Shown one piece after another: positions 25,830-33,857 of a stretch of DNA of 64,000 nt. How positions within the stretch are numbered: the stretch's first letter is position 1; the number at the start of each line of letters is the position of its first letter. Where the stretch lies: contig JAHHHZ010000027.1 in assembly GCA_019359095.1 (NCBI GenBank), positions 110,749 to 174,748 of the forward strand, read 5' to 3'. A model generated the notes under the pieces. It did not search any database, was not told where the DNA came from, and was given only the letters and a program-made list of their open reading frames with translations. Source of the stretch: Pleurocapsa minor HA4230-MV1. Its GTDB lineage: Bacteria > Cyanobacteriota > Cyanobacteriia > Cyanobacteriales > Xenococcaceae. The position numbers were made by a program, and so were the translations under genes.

Positions 25830-27122
25830 ATGCAAAGAAATTTAATCAATGGCGATGCCAATAGCTTTATCAGTCGCAAAAATGACAAAGTAATCTTCTT
25901 ATTTATCGGTCTAGCCCTATGGTTTTTTTCACCGATTTTAGGTGTTTTTGCACTGCTCTATTTCGTCCACTTAAATAAGAAAGAAAAGAGTCGACTTAAT
26001 CTACTAATTATTTTAGTAGTAGTTCTTACTCTTACAGTTTTTGTCTCTTCTGTCGATATAATTTCCGATTTAGCAGTTTATGTTGATAACTATGAAATGC
26101 TAGGAAAAGAAACTCCTTTTGAGGTTTCTGGAGGAGGCGGATTTGAGTTTGTCATGTGGCTACTTAGCTATCCAATTTATTTGTTTTCTGGAGGCTCTAG
26201 ATATGCCTTTGTCTTCTTTTGGTCATTAGCTATTAATTTGGCAACTTTTTTTGTAATTGTCAAAGCATTTTCTCCCAAAAACTATGCACTATTAGCTTTA
26301 TTTATTGTCAGTACACCTAATTTTATTGGTTATCAAGCATTTTTACTCAGACAATATATCGCCACTATAATTTTTTTAATTGCTTTGATTTTTATTGATA
26401 AAAAAGTCTGGATGTGGGGATTATATTTATTAAGTGTATTAACGCATATTGGAAACATCCTCTATTTACCAATTTTACTGTTATACAATAAAGTTAAACT
26501 TTTAGAATCTAAAGTAACAGTATTTTGTATAGTTTTATTTGGCATAACCGCAGCTTTTAGTACTTCGATTGTTTTCGATTTATCTTCTTTTATAGCTAAA
26601 TTTTTACCGTCTCCCTATTCTTCAATTATCTTAATTAAAACCTACCGCTATGGTAGACAGCAAGTTCAATCTGAGGATTTGGGCATTGCCTTTGTCGAGC
26701 AAGTTATCGTTTTTCTGATTATTATCTTTTTAGTAAATAATAAAGTAGTCAAAAGTCCTCAAGAAAAAGTACTTAAATTTTTATATCCGATCTTTTTAGC
26801 AATTATGCTGATGGGACGCAATATCTTCTTGTTTTCCAACAGATTTGCTTTTATCTTTTTCCCTTTTGGCGGATTATTCTACTACTTTATAATTGAGCAT
26901 AAATTAAAAATCTTTAAAAAAGAAATTATTATTTACCTACTGTTAGCCAAAATTGCATATTTCATCTATTTTATGAATATTATGAATGACGGTAAAACTG
27001 TATTGACTTTCATGCACGGTAATACCCTTGGTTCTAACCTGTTCGACTATATTGAAATAGTTTATGATGGCTTTACCGAAGACGTTAAAATCAAAGAGCT
27101 ACCCGATCGCATTATTATTTAG
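25830..27122 (+). CDS. EpsG-family exopolysaccharide polymerase
   Basis: A 430-residue polytopic protein with about ten helices. The loop after the second helix pair reads DLAVYVDNYEMLGKETPFE, followed by GGGGFEFVMWLLSYPIY, the layout of EpsG/Wzy-like polymerases. QAFLLRQYIATIIFLIALIF is also typical. It would polymerise flipped repeat units outside the plasma membrane. It is the last gene of the cluster on this strand. The initiating glycosyltransferase and chain-length regulator are not in the window. Confidence 0.8.
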   Translation: MQRNLINGDANSFISRKNDKVIFLFIGLALWFFSPILGVFALLYFVHLNKKEKSRLNLLIILVVVLTLTVFVSSVDIISDLAVYVDNYEMLGKETPFEVSGGGGFEFVMWLLSYPIYLFSGGSRYAFVFFWSLAINLATFFVIVKAFSPKNYALLALFIVSTPNFIGYQAFLLRQYIATIIFLIALIFIDKKVWMWGLYLLSVLTHIGNILYLPILLLYNKVKLLESKVTVFCIVLFGITAAFSTSIVFDLSSFIAKFLPSPYSSIILIKTYRYGRQQVQSEDLGIAFVEQVIVFLIIIFLVNNKVVKSPQEKVLKFLYPIFLAIMLMGRNIFLFSNRFAFIFFPFGGLFYYFIIEHKLKIFKKEIIIYLLLAKIAYFIYFMNIMNDGKTVLTFMHGNTLGSNLFDYIEIVYDGFTEDVKIKELPDRIII

Positions 27123-27242
27123 ATGAGATCGCTAAACAAGATCTAGCGTAATATAAGCACCAAGAAAACAAAGCAAAATGTGGCTCAACTGACTCAAAAT
27201 GAAGCTATAAGAAGTTATGATGCTAGAGCTAAATTCTTAAGA

Positions 27243-27313
27243 GAAAACCGCCCGATAAATTTCCGAGCGGAGTGTGGTGTGAGGAGTGAACGGAAACTTT
27301 TGTCTCCGCCCTC
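27243..27313 (-). ncRNA. yfr1: Yfr1 small regulatory RNA
   Basis: On the minus strand this about 70-base RNA has the invariant single-stranded Yfr1 core ACTCCTCACAC (27287-27277). It is flanked by a 5' hairpin (GGAGAC-AAAA-GTTTCC, arms 27302-27308 and 27291-27297) and a terminator hairpin (CCGCTCG/CGGGCGG, arms 27270-27264 and 27254-27248) followed by TTTT. This is the exact family architecture. Yfr1 base-pairs with outer-membrane and transporter mRNAs in other cyanobacteria. The remaining parts of 27123-27418 hold no supported gene. Confidence 0.9.
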
Positions 27314-27317
27314 TATC

Positions 27318-27323
27318 ATTCTA
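27318..27323 (-). promoter_or_regulatory. Yfr1 promoter -10 element
   Basis: TAGAAT on the minus strand lies about 6 bases before the expected Yfr1 5' end and fits a -10 box. A matching -35 hexamer is not clear. Confidence 0.45.
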
Positions 27324-27418
27324 AAATAGAACTTTGAAATTGCCAGAATTTTCTAGCTGAAACAGCACAAATCTTAAGTTTTATTGCGATAAATTAGGAA
27401 AAAATCAAAAATAATGGG

Positions 27419-27760
27419 TTAGGTGGCATAAATATGTAAAAACCAGCCGATCGCAATTCCCAAAAAGACAAAACGTATTACCTGCCAAAAAATATCGGGT
27501 AAGAGAACACTTTCGAGGGTTAGCTCCAGGCGATCCAATTCTTGTTGTAGACTGCGTAGTTCAGTTTTCAGAGGTTGAGGCAGAGATTTAGCTTGTTGCT
27601 GTTTTAACTCTTGCTGACGCGCTTTAATTTGCGATCGCTTTTCCCAATCTTGTTTAACCTGAGTGTGTCGTAACTGAAGCTGCACCAGAGATTGCTCTAC
27701 TTCAATCAAGATCTGTGCCAATTCATTTTCTTGAGTATCGCCAGATTTAGGGGATGACAT
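27419..27760 (-). CDS. Coiled-coil protein with C-terminal membrane anchor, unknown function
   Basis: A 113-residue protein. A long amphipathic coiled-coil (about 10-80, rich in Gln, Leu, Glu and Lys) is followed by one transmembrane helix at the C-terminus (about 90-110, IRFVFLGIAIGWFLHIYA). It is divergent from the small gene at 27817. I do not recognise a named family. Tail-anchored topology is the main visible property. Confidence 0.6.
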   Translation of the reverse strand: MSSPKSGDTQENELAQILIEVEQSLVQLQLRHTQVKQDWEKRSQIKARQQELKQQQAKSLPQPLKTELRSLQQELDRLELTLESVLLPDIFWQVIRFVFLGIAIGWFLHIYAT

Positions 27761-27816
27761 CGCTAAAATTATTAAAATTAAGCATAAAGCAATTTAGAAC
27801 GACACGATATTAACCT

Positions 27817-28110
27817 ATGTTTAACGTAACGCCGATCTCCAGCAAGCAAAATAAAGTTCCTGCTGAACTAACAGATTTAGAGCTAGCACAGGCTCTAGTT
27901 GAACGGAGCGTCATTGCTCACCAAAACTGGCATCGTCTTAAAGGCAATCGAACAGCTCAAGCCAAACAACAGCTAACCTCAGCACTCGTCTTGCTATTAA
28001 AAGAACAGCCTGAATTAGCATTACAGCACCTCAATCAAGCAACAGGATGGCTCGATGGCTCACTGGCTTCTCCTCCTTGTCCTGATGCCCAAAAGCGCAA
28101 AAAACCTTAA
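27817..28110 (+). CDS. Small conserved-looking soluble protein, unknown function
   Basis: A 97-residue helical protein with the pattern LELAQALVERSVIAHQNWHRLKGN, then QLTSALVLLLKEQPELALQHLNQA. It resembles small cyanobacterial proteins of unknown function located near yebC. It has no signal peptide or metal site. It is 68 bases upstream of the YebC gene on the same strand, so cotranscription is possible. Confidence 0.6.
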   Translation: MFNVTPISSKQNKVPAELTDLELAQALVERSVIAHQNWHRLKGNRTAQAKQQLTSALVLLLKEQPELALQHLNQATGWLDGSLASPPCPDAQKRKKP

Positions 28111-28178
28111 AGCTAAATCACCTGTAAAATAAACTACCTAAATTATGTTGGTTAACGAGAGATAGGCTTAAACCAAAA

Positions 28179-28934
28179 ATGGCGGGACATAGTAAGTGGG
28201 CAAATATCAAGCGGCAAAAAGCCAGAGTCGATGCTAAAAAAGGTAAAACCTTTACCCAACTATCGAGGGCAATTATTGTGGCAGCACGCAACGGTGTTGC
28301 CGATCCTGATGGTAATTTTCAACTGCGGACAGCAATCAATCAAGCCAAAGCAGCAGGAGTTGCCAATGAAAGTATTGAGCGATCGCTCGCTAAAGGAGCA
28401 GGAACTTATCAAGATGGTGAAGCCAGCCTAGAAGAAATCCGCTATGAAGGTTATGGTGCAGGAGGCATAGCGATTTTGGTTGAAGCGTTGACGGATAATC
28501 GTAATCGTACCGTTGCCTATCTGCGTACAGCATTTACTAAAAATGGCGGAAACTTAGGAGAGACAGGCTGTGTTAGCTGGATGTTTGAGCAGAAGGGGGT
28601 TGTAATTGTCACAGACGTAGATGAGGAAAAATTGCTGGAAGCTTCCATTGAAGGTGGAGCAGACAGTTATGAAATGTACGACGATCGACAAAGTGCCGAA
28701 GTACTAACAGAAGTTGCTAACCTCGAAAATTTGAACCAAACTCTGCAAAAATATGATTTTTCGAGCGACGAAATAGAATTACGCTGGATACCCAACAATA
28801 CGATTGAAGTAAGCGAGCCAGAACAAGGGCGATCGCTGATTAAACTGATTGAAACTCTCGAATCATTGGATGATGTTCAAAAGGTTACCGCTAATTTTGA
28901 GCTGAGTGAGGAATTAGCCATAGCTACGAGTTAA
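28179..28934 (+). CDS. YebC/PmpR-family protein
   Basis: A 251-residue protein with the invariant start MAGHSKWANIKRQKARVDA and the central RYEGYGAGGIAILVEALTDN. Three-domain YebC proteins act as transcription regulators or as translation factors that relieve ribosome stalling at proline runs. Which applies here is not known. The length is standard and the acidic C-terminal domain is intact. Confidence 0.92.
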   Translation: MAGHSKWANIKRQKARVDAKKGKTFTQLSRAIIVAARNGVADPDGNFQLRTAINQAKAAGVANESIERSLAKGAGTYQDGEASLEEIRYEGYGAGGIAILVEALTDNRNRTVAYLRTAFTKNGGNLGETGCVSWMFEQKGVVIVTDVDEEKLLEASIEGGADSYEMYDDRQSAEVLTEVANLENLNQTLQKYDFSSDEIELRWIPNNTIEVSEPEQGRSLIKLIETLESLDDVQKVTANFELSEELAIATS

Positions 28935-29064
28935 AGACTAGGTGTAAAAGCTAAAAGCTAGTTAATCAACAGCGTAGTCTATCAAGCCTAAAAACTACTC
29001 TAATAGATTGACAAAGCAATTTTCTTGAGCTATCAAGGATGCCAAAATAAAGTAATAATTTCCT

Positions 29065-30126
29065 ATGCTAAACTATGGAGCAATTTCTAGTAGCGATCGA
29101 CAACCAGTTCTTCCCTTAGCTGATTTACTATGTCGCAAAAAAACTGAACAATTAGCTCTCTTACCAATTGGCGCAAAAATCAAATCTTTTGAAATTAAAC
29201 AGCAATCCTTTGATTCTTGCCCTATTCAAGCTTTGCAACGGAACATCAAGCTACCTAACTTTGCCGATTTACAGTCTTATCCACTCAATGTCGATCGCCA
29301 GCAGATTGTTAGCCAAGCTCCTGTCATACCGCTTGAATCTCAGTGTAGTTTGAGAACAAATCAAAGATTTTGGTGGCACTGGCTATTATTAACCAGCACT
29401 AAAATTTTCATCCTCGTCTCGCTAATTCTATTTCAGTCATCTTCTCAAGCGAGCAACCTTTTAGAGAAAGCCAAAATTTATCTCGATTTAGATTCACAAG
29501 CAGCAGCAACTCTACCTCCAAGTAGTACTGTTTTTTTAAGCGATAGCCAAGCTTCGCCATTTAATCGTGCAATTGAACATGCCAGAAAAATTGAACTAGA
29601 GCCTTCCTTTGATCCCCAAGCGCGAGCAGACATTATTCGTTGGAGTGAAACAATTCTAGATATTGCTAAAGGAAGAGCGAACGATGGAGATTTAGCGGGG
29701 GCGATCGCAGCTGCTAAGTTAATTCCCCAAAATTATTCCTCGACTCAATTAATTGCTCAAGAAGCAAGCGCATCAGTGAAAAACTGGCAGTTAATAGCGC
29801 AGACACAGGATCTCAATCACAATTATCTAGCAAAAGCCAAAGCAAAAATCTTAATTAATCCCGATCAGGCATCATCTTACAATCAGGCAATTGCAATTGC
29901 ACGGCAGATAGTTCCAGGAGCAACAGGATATCTTGAAGCGCGGAATCTAATTAGTCAATGGAATAAGCAAATATATTTAATTGCCGAGCAACGCGCAGAC
30001 AAGGGGGACTTTCAACAAGCAATTGAAGCTGCTCTTTTAATTACTGAAGATTCTTTATATTATCCACTAGCAAAAGACTCAATCAATCAAAAAATCAAAT
30101 CGATATATGTAGAATATATAGAGTGA
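29065..30126 (+). CDS. Membrane protein with helical repeats, unknown function
   Basis: A 353-residue protein. A basic cytoplasmic-looking N-terminus (about 1-105), one transmembrane helix (about 110-130, LTSTKIFILVSLILFQ), then a helical extracytoplasmic region follow. That region has at least three similar units, for example IAKGRANDGDLAGAIAAAKL and IAEQRADKGDFQQAIEAALL, which look like TPR/HAT-like repeats. A cyanobacterial protein of this layout is familiar but has no assigned role. It is transcribed ahead of the PHP-domain gene (42-base gap). Confidence 0.65.
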   Translation: MLNYGAISSSDRQPVLPLADLLCRKKTEQLALLPIGAKIKSFEIKQQSFDSCPIQALQRNIKLPNFADLQSYPLNVDRQQIVSQAPVIPLESQCSLRTNQRFWWHWLLLTSTKIFILVSLILFQSSSQASNLLEKAKIYLDLDSQAAATLPPSSTVFLSDSQASPFNRAIEHARKIELEPSFDPQARADIIRWSETILDIAKGRANDGDLAGAIAAAKLIPQNYSSTQLIAQEASASVKNWQLIAQTQDLNHNYLAKAKAKILINPDQASSYNQAIAIARQIVPGATGYLEARNLISQWNKQIYLIAEQRADKGDFQQAIEAALLITEDSLYYPLAKDSINQKIKSIYVEYIE

Positions 30127-30168
30127 GCAGCCAAGTGTAATTAAGCTCTCCTCACTGCACCCCCAAAA

Positions 30169-30993
30169 ATGATCGAACTACATACCCATACTACTTATTC
30201 TGACGGTATTTTAACTCCCCAACAGCTAGTAGATAGAGCTGCTCAGGCAGGGGTCAAAGCGCTGGCGATTACCGATCATGATACATTACATGGTTGGGAT
30301 GAGGCGATCGCTACGGCGAAACAATACCAGCTGGAAATTGTACCAGGAGTGGAATTAAGTACGGTTCACAAAGGGCGATCGCTACATATTCTCGGTTACT
30401 ATCCGCAAAGAGCGTTACTAGAAGCGCCTCTAGCAGAACGTTTAGCAGGGAGAAAGCGTCGCGCCAAACAGATGGTAGCTAATTTAGCTCAGATGGGTTA
30501 TCCCCTAGAATTAGAGCAGTTAGACGGTAATCTAGCCCTAGGTCGTCCGCATATTGCTAGCGCCATGATTAAGGCAGGCTATGTTAGTTCTAGTCAAGAA
30601 GCTTTTGAGCGATTTTTAGGCGAAGATCGACCAGCTTATGTCCATTATGAAAAGTTTTCCATTCAAGAAGGCATTGGTTTAATTCGTGATTGTGGGGGAA
30701 TTCCTGTTTGGGCGCATCCTTATTTATTCCGTGGTGGCAAGGTTGAAGATGTGCTGCCAGAGTTATTAGCAGCAGGATTAATGGGACTCGAAGTGTATCA
30801 TCCGCATCATGGTAATAATAAGGTGCATCGTCTCCAGCAATTGTGTCAAGAGCATAATTTATTGATGACTGGGGGAACAGATTATCATGGTTACGATCTA
30901 GATCATCCCGAAAACGAGCGCTGGCAATTGAACCAGTTAAATCTACCTTTAAGTTTACTCGAACCTTTGAAGCAGTTGGCATTGGCAAATTAG
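30169..30993 (+). CDS. PHP-domain phosphoesterase
   Basis: A 274-residue protein with the metal-binding motifs of the PHP domain: ELHTHTTYSDG (His at about 4 and 6), ITDHDTLHGW (about 39-48), PGVELS (Glu), and the late GGTDYHGYD. It resembles the RNase AM/YciV group, which hydrolyses 3',5'-bisphosphonucleotides and trims RNA 5' ends. A 5' exonuclease or pAp phosphatase role is thus plausible. It is not a polymerase-linked PHP. Confidence 0.85.
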   Translation: MIELHTHTTYSDGILTPQQLVDRAAQAGVKALAITDHDTLHGWDEAIATAKQYQLEIVPGVELSTVHKGRSLHILGYYPQRALLEAPLAERLAGRKRRAKQMVANLAQMGYPLELEQLDGNLALGRPHIASAMIKAGYVSSSQEAFERFLGEDRPAYVHYEKFSIQEGIGLIRDCGGIPVWAHPYLFRGGKVEDVLPELLAAGLMGLEVYHPHHGNNKVHRLQQLCQEHNLLMTGGTDYHGYDLDHPENERWQLNQLNLPLSLLEPLKQLALAN

Positions 30994-31005
30994 AATCGCG
31001 ATCGC

Positions 31006-31173
31006 TCAATCATCACTAATACACCAAGCGGCAAACGAGATTAATAATAAGGCTAAAACCCACCAACCAAGAGAGGTAAAACGAATCGCTAAATCTACGG
31101 GAGTAAATATTAGAGTTTCTGTCAAAAACCAATTGCCAATTAACAGTAAAGCCAAAATGATTACCAGTAACAT
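31006..31173 (-). CDS. 55-residue membrane protein, unannotated-size gene
   Basis: Minus-strand frame from ATG (31173-31171) to TGA (31008-31006) encodes 55 residues: a hydrophobic helix (MLLVIILALLLIGNWFL), a short polar loop with FTPVDLAIRF, and a second helix (WWVLALLLISFAAWC) ending in ISDD. The hairpin topology and lack of frame-disrupting codons support a real small membrane protein. It is convergent with the PHP gene. The family is unknown to me. Confidence 0.55.
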   Translation of the reverse strand: MLLVIILALLLIGNWFLTETLIFTPVDLAIRFTSLGWWVLALLLISFAAWCISDD

Positions 31174-31312
31174 ATTTGTAATTTAATATACTTTTAATGT
31201 GAATTAGCTTCTAAATCCAGTAAATGTGAATGGCGATCGCTTTTCCCTTAAAATTATCTATTGTGAGCAAGAAGACCTCTGTGCTTCAGTTTAGCCGAAC
31301 AGACTGCGATTA

Positions 31313-32035
31313 TTGAGCAACATGCAGCATCAACTACCGAACTTCAATAACTCTAGCTTGTTTGAACTTGCTTTAACCCACAGTTCCTATGTCAACGAAA
31401 ATCCTCAATCAGCAGACAATGAACGGTTAGAATTTTTGGGTGACGCGGTATTGGGATTCGTGATTGCCGAGATGCTATACAAGATGTATCCGACGATTAA
31501 TGAAGCTCAACTAACTCAGATGCGATCGCGACTGGTGGATGAAAAGCAGTTAGGTCAGCTAGGGGCAAAATTCGGTTTAGGCAAACTTATGCGCTTGGGG
31601 AAAGGGACAGATAAAGATGGTGGCAGAACTAATGCTTCTTTACTCAATGACACTTTTGAAGCCACAATCGGCGCATATTTTTTAGATGCAGGAACAGAGG
31701 CTGTGCGTGAGTATATTTTGCCAATATTTCAACCTTTGGCTAGACAATTAGTTACCGATTTTAGTAATTCTCAGGTGAGCGCGCAACCAGATCTAGATTT
31801 ATTAAAACCCCAAGCAACCTTTATCGATAGCAAAAACCGCCTTCAGCAGTGGGCATTAGCTAATTATCAAACCAAACCTGAATATCAAATTATTGCCGAA
31901 TCTGGGCCAGACCACGCCAAAGAGTTCACCGCTCAAGTATCAATTCAGGGAAAAATCTACGGCACTGGCAAAGATCGTCGTAAACAGGAAGCAGAAAAGA
32001 GAGCCGCCGAAGCAGCTTGGATTAAGGTCAATTAA
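31313..32035 (+). CDS. rnc: Ribonuclease III (copy 2)
   Basis: A 240-residue enzyme with the textbook signature NERLEFLGDAVLGFVIAEML (about 36-55), the second acidic cluster NDTFEATIGAYFL, and a C-terminal dsRNA-binding domain (about 165-238, GTGKDRRKQEAEKRAAEAAW). It starts with TTG at 31313; the ATG at 31322 is an alternative start. It is closer to the bacterial consensus than copy 1 (EQLEFVGDSV). Cyanobacteria can carry two full-length RNase III proteins with overlapping roles in rRNA and mRNA turnover. Confidence 0.92.
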   Translation: MSNMQHQLPNFNNSSLFELALTHSSYVNENPQSADNERLEFLGDAVLGFVIAEMLYKMYPTINEAQLTQMRSRLVDEKQLGQLGAKFGLGKLMRLGKGTDKDGGRTNASLLNDTFEATIGAYFLDAGTEAVREYILPIFQPLARQLVTDFSNSQVSAQPDLDLLKPQATFIDSKNRLQQWALANYQTKPEYQIIAESGPDHAKEFTAQVSIQGKIYGTGKDRRKQEAEKRAAEAAWIKVN

Positions 32036-32112
32036 CAGCTTAATTAGAGCGATATTGCTCTAAAAAACCGCGATTCAACAAAATTGTTGAAAAATGGTAT
32101 GCTTCTATACAT

Positions 32113-32210
32113 TACAGGAGAAAATTCGGACTATCCTGTATGAGTACCAAATTTTGGTACATTACAGTTCGTGGGACTCCAGAGGTATCAGTAATCGCTG
32201 ATGCCTTTTT
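32113..32210 (+). ncRNA. Structured leader or sRNA with competing hairpins and terminator
   Basis: Hairpin A pairs TACAGGA (32113-32119) with TCCTGTA (32134-32140). Hairpin B pairs CTGTA (32136-32140) plus GTACCAAA (32144-32151) with TTTGGTAC (32153-32160) and TACAG (32163-32167). The CTGTA segment cannot join both, so the two folds are mutually exclusive. A terminator follows at 32184-32210. A promoter-like TTGTTG...TATACA pair (32084 and 32105, 16-base spacer) lies just upstream. It could be a sRNA or an attenuator leader for the operon starting at 32375. No known family was recognised. Confidence 0.5.
32184..32210 (+). terminator. Rho-independent terminator of the structured RNA
   Basis: GGTATCAG (32184-32191), loop TAATC, and CTGATGCC (32198-32205) form an eight-pair stem (one G-U) followed by TTTTT (32206-32210). 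Strong shape, forward strand. No gene sits between it and the start of the operon at 32375. Confidence 0.75.
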
Positions 32211-32374
32211 CTTATCTAGTCTGATTTCAGCTCATCGGCGTTCACTACACTAGACAAAAGCAATCATTTTAGATACCTATAATATACAGATAATCACCAG
32301 AAATAAATTCAGCCGAATTGCTGAAAATTTTTAGTTGAACAACTGAAACTAATTTAAAATACACCCCTATTTTT

Positions 32375-32851
32375 GTGTCTCATCATCAAAACCGAAACGA
32401 TACTGGTGACTTTACTTCAGCTAGTAAAATCATTGGCTGGCGAGAATTTGTCACTTTACCTCAGCTAAAAATTGGCAGAATTAAGGCAAAAATAGATACA
32501 GGAGCAAGGTCTTCAGCGATTCATGCGTTTAATATCCAAGAGCGATCGCAAAACGGCAAAAAAATTATTCGCTTTGAGATTCATCCCTTCCAGCGTGATG
32601 ATCAGACCATAATTACCACCGAAGCAGAATTATTGGAATACCGCAAAATACGTAACTCTGGGGGAACAGCGCAATTTAGACCAGTGATCAAAACGAATAT
32701 TGAAGTAGGTAAATACACTTGGGCGATCGAATTATCTTTAACCAATAGAGATGTGATGGGCTTTCGGATGCTGCTGGGAAGACAAGCCGTTCGCAATAAG
32801 TTTTTAGTCGATCCTGGTAGTTCTTTTCTTCAAAGTTGTCGCAAACCATAA
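32375..32851 (+). CDS. Retropepsin-like protein of the RimB type (COG4067-like)
   Basis: A 158-residue protein. It begins with GTG at 32375, then GWREFVTLPQLKIGRIKAKI and the aspartic-protease-like DTGARSSAIHA (Asp at about 40). Homologues are encoded next to RimK-like ligases in many bacteria; in Pseudomonas the equivalent RimB stimulates RimK. A single-domain retropepsin usually works as a dimer. It starts a three-gene operon with the RimK and AstE-like genes (gaps of 49 and 27 bases). The older label ATP-dependent Zn protease is misleading. Confidence 0.8.
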   Translation: MSHHQNRNDTGDFTSASKIIGWREFVTLPQLKIGRIKAKIDTGARSSAIHAFNIQERSQNGKKIIRFEIHPFQRDDQTIITTEAELLEYRKIRNSGGTAQFRPVIKTNIEVGKYTWAIELSLTNRDVMGFRMLLGRQAVRNKFLVDPGSSFLQSCRKP

Positions 32852-32900
32852 AAATATAAGAATATAAGTAGCCCCGATCAAATTTATCGAAATTCGCAAC

Positions 32901-33830
32901 ATGAAAATAGCAATTCTTTCGCAGAACCCTCATCTCTACTCGACTAAGCGCTTAAGAGAAGCAGGGCAAGAACAGGGGCATGATATGAGAGTGATTGATT
33001 ACCTACGCTGCTATATGAACATCACGTCTAAAAAGCCCACTATTGTCTATAAAGGTCAGCCCCTGGAGAATTTTGATGCCATTATTCCCCGCATTGGCGC
33101 GTCGAAAACTTTTTATGGCACGGCGGTAGTCAGGCAGTTTGAAGTAATGGATGTTTTTAGCCCTAATCAATCCCAGGCGATTTCCCGTAGTCGAGATAAA
33201 CTACGTTCGATGCAGATTTTGGCGAGGGAAGGGGTAGGTTTACCCATTACAGGATTTGCCCATGCCACTCAAGATATTGATGGATTAATTGAGATGGTTG
33301 GTGGCGCACCGTTAGTGATTAAACTTCTAGAAGGTACTCAAGGTATTGGCGTAGTGCTAGCAGAAACCTATCAAGCAGCTAAATCAGTAATTGAAGCCTT
33401 TCGCGGTTTGGATGCCAATATTTTAGTTCAGGAGTTTATCAAAGAAGCTGGGGGAGCCGATTTACGCTGTTTTGTAGTGGGGGATCAGGTAATCGCTGGG
33501 ATGAAACGTCAGAGCGCAGAAGGAGAATTTCGTTCTAATCTTCATCGCGGTGGCAATGCCGAAGAAGCCTTACTATCACCTGAAGAAATTGAGACGGCAA
33601 TTAGGGCTGCTCAAGCTATGGGCTTAAAAATTGCTGGCGTAGATTTATTGCGTTCTAATCATGGCCCTGTAGTGATGGAGGTGAATTCTTCTCCTGGATT
33701 AGAAGGAATTGAAAGCGCAACGGGAATTGATGTAGCTGGTAAAATTATTGAATTTATTAGCAAAAATGCCGAACAAATAGAAGAGCGGGATCATTCTTCT
33801 GGCATATTGAGCGATCGCATTAGATACTAG
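32901..33830 (+). CDS. rimK: RimK-family ATP-grasp ligase
   Basis: A 309-residue ATP-grasp enzyme. It has [20 protein letters not shown] at the start, [15 protein letters not shown], the ATP-binding [15 protein letters not shown] (about 140-154), and the metal-binding [19 protein letters not shown] (about 248-266). RimK adds glutamates to the C-terminus of ribosomal protein S6. That substrate is typical for this class, though other ATP-grasp ligases of this group make poly-glutamate. The gene follows the retropepsin-like gene and precedes the AstE-like peptidase. The length is normal (about 300). Confidence 0.85.
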   Translation: MKIAILSQNPHLYSTKRLREAGQEQGHDMRVIDYLRCYMNITSKKPTIVYKGQPLENFDAIIPRIGASKTFYGTAVVRQFEVMDVFSPNQSQAISRSRDKLRSMQILAREGVGLPITGFAHATQDIDGLIEMVGGAPLVIKLLEGTQGIGVVLAETYQAAKSVIEAFRGLDANILVQEFIKEAGGADLRCFVVGDQVIAGMKRQSAEGEFRSNLHRGGNAEEALLSPEEIETAIRAAQAMGLKIAGVDLLRSNHGPVVMEVNSSPGLEGIESATGIDVAGKIIEFISKNAEQIEERDHSSGILSDRIRY

Positions 33831-33857
33831 GAGTTTTAGATTTCAACTGTAAATTTT

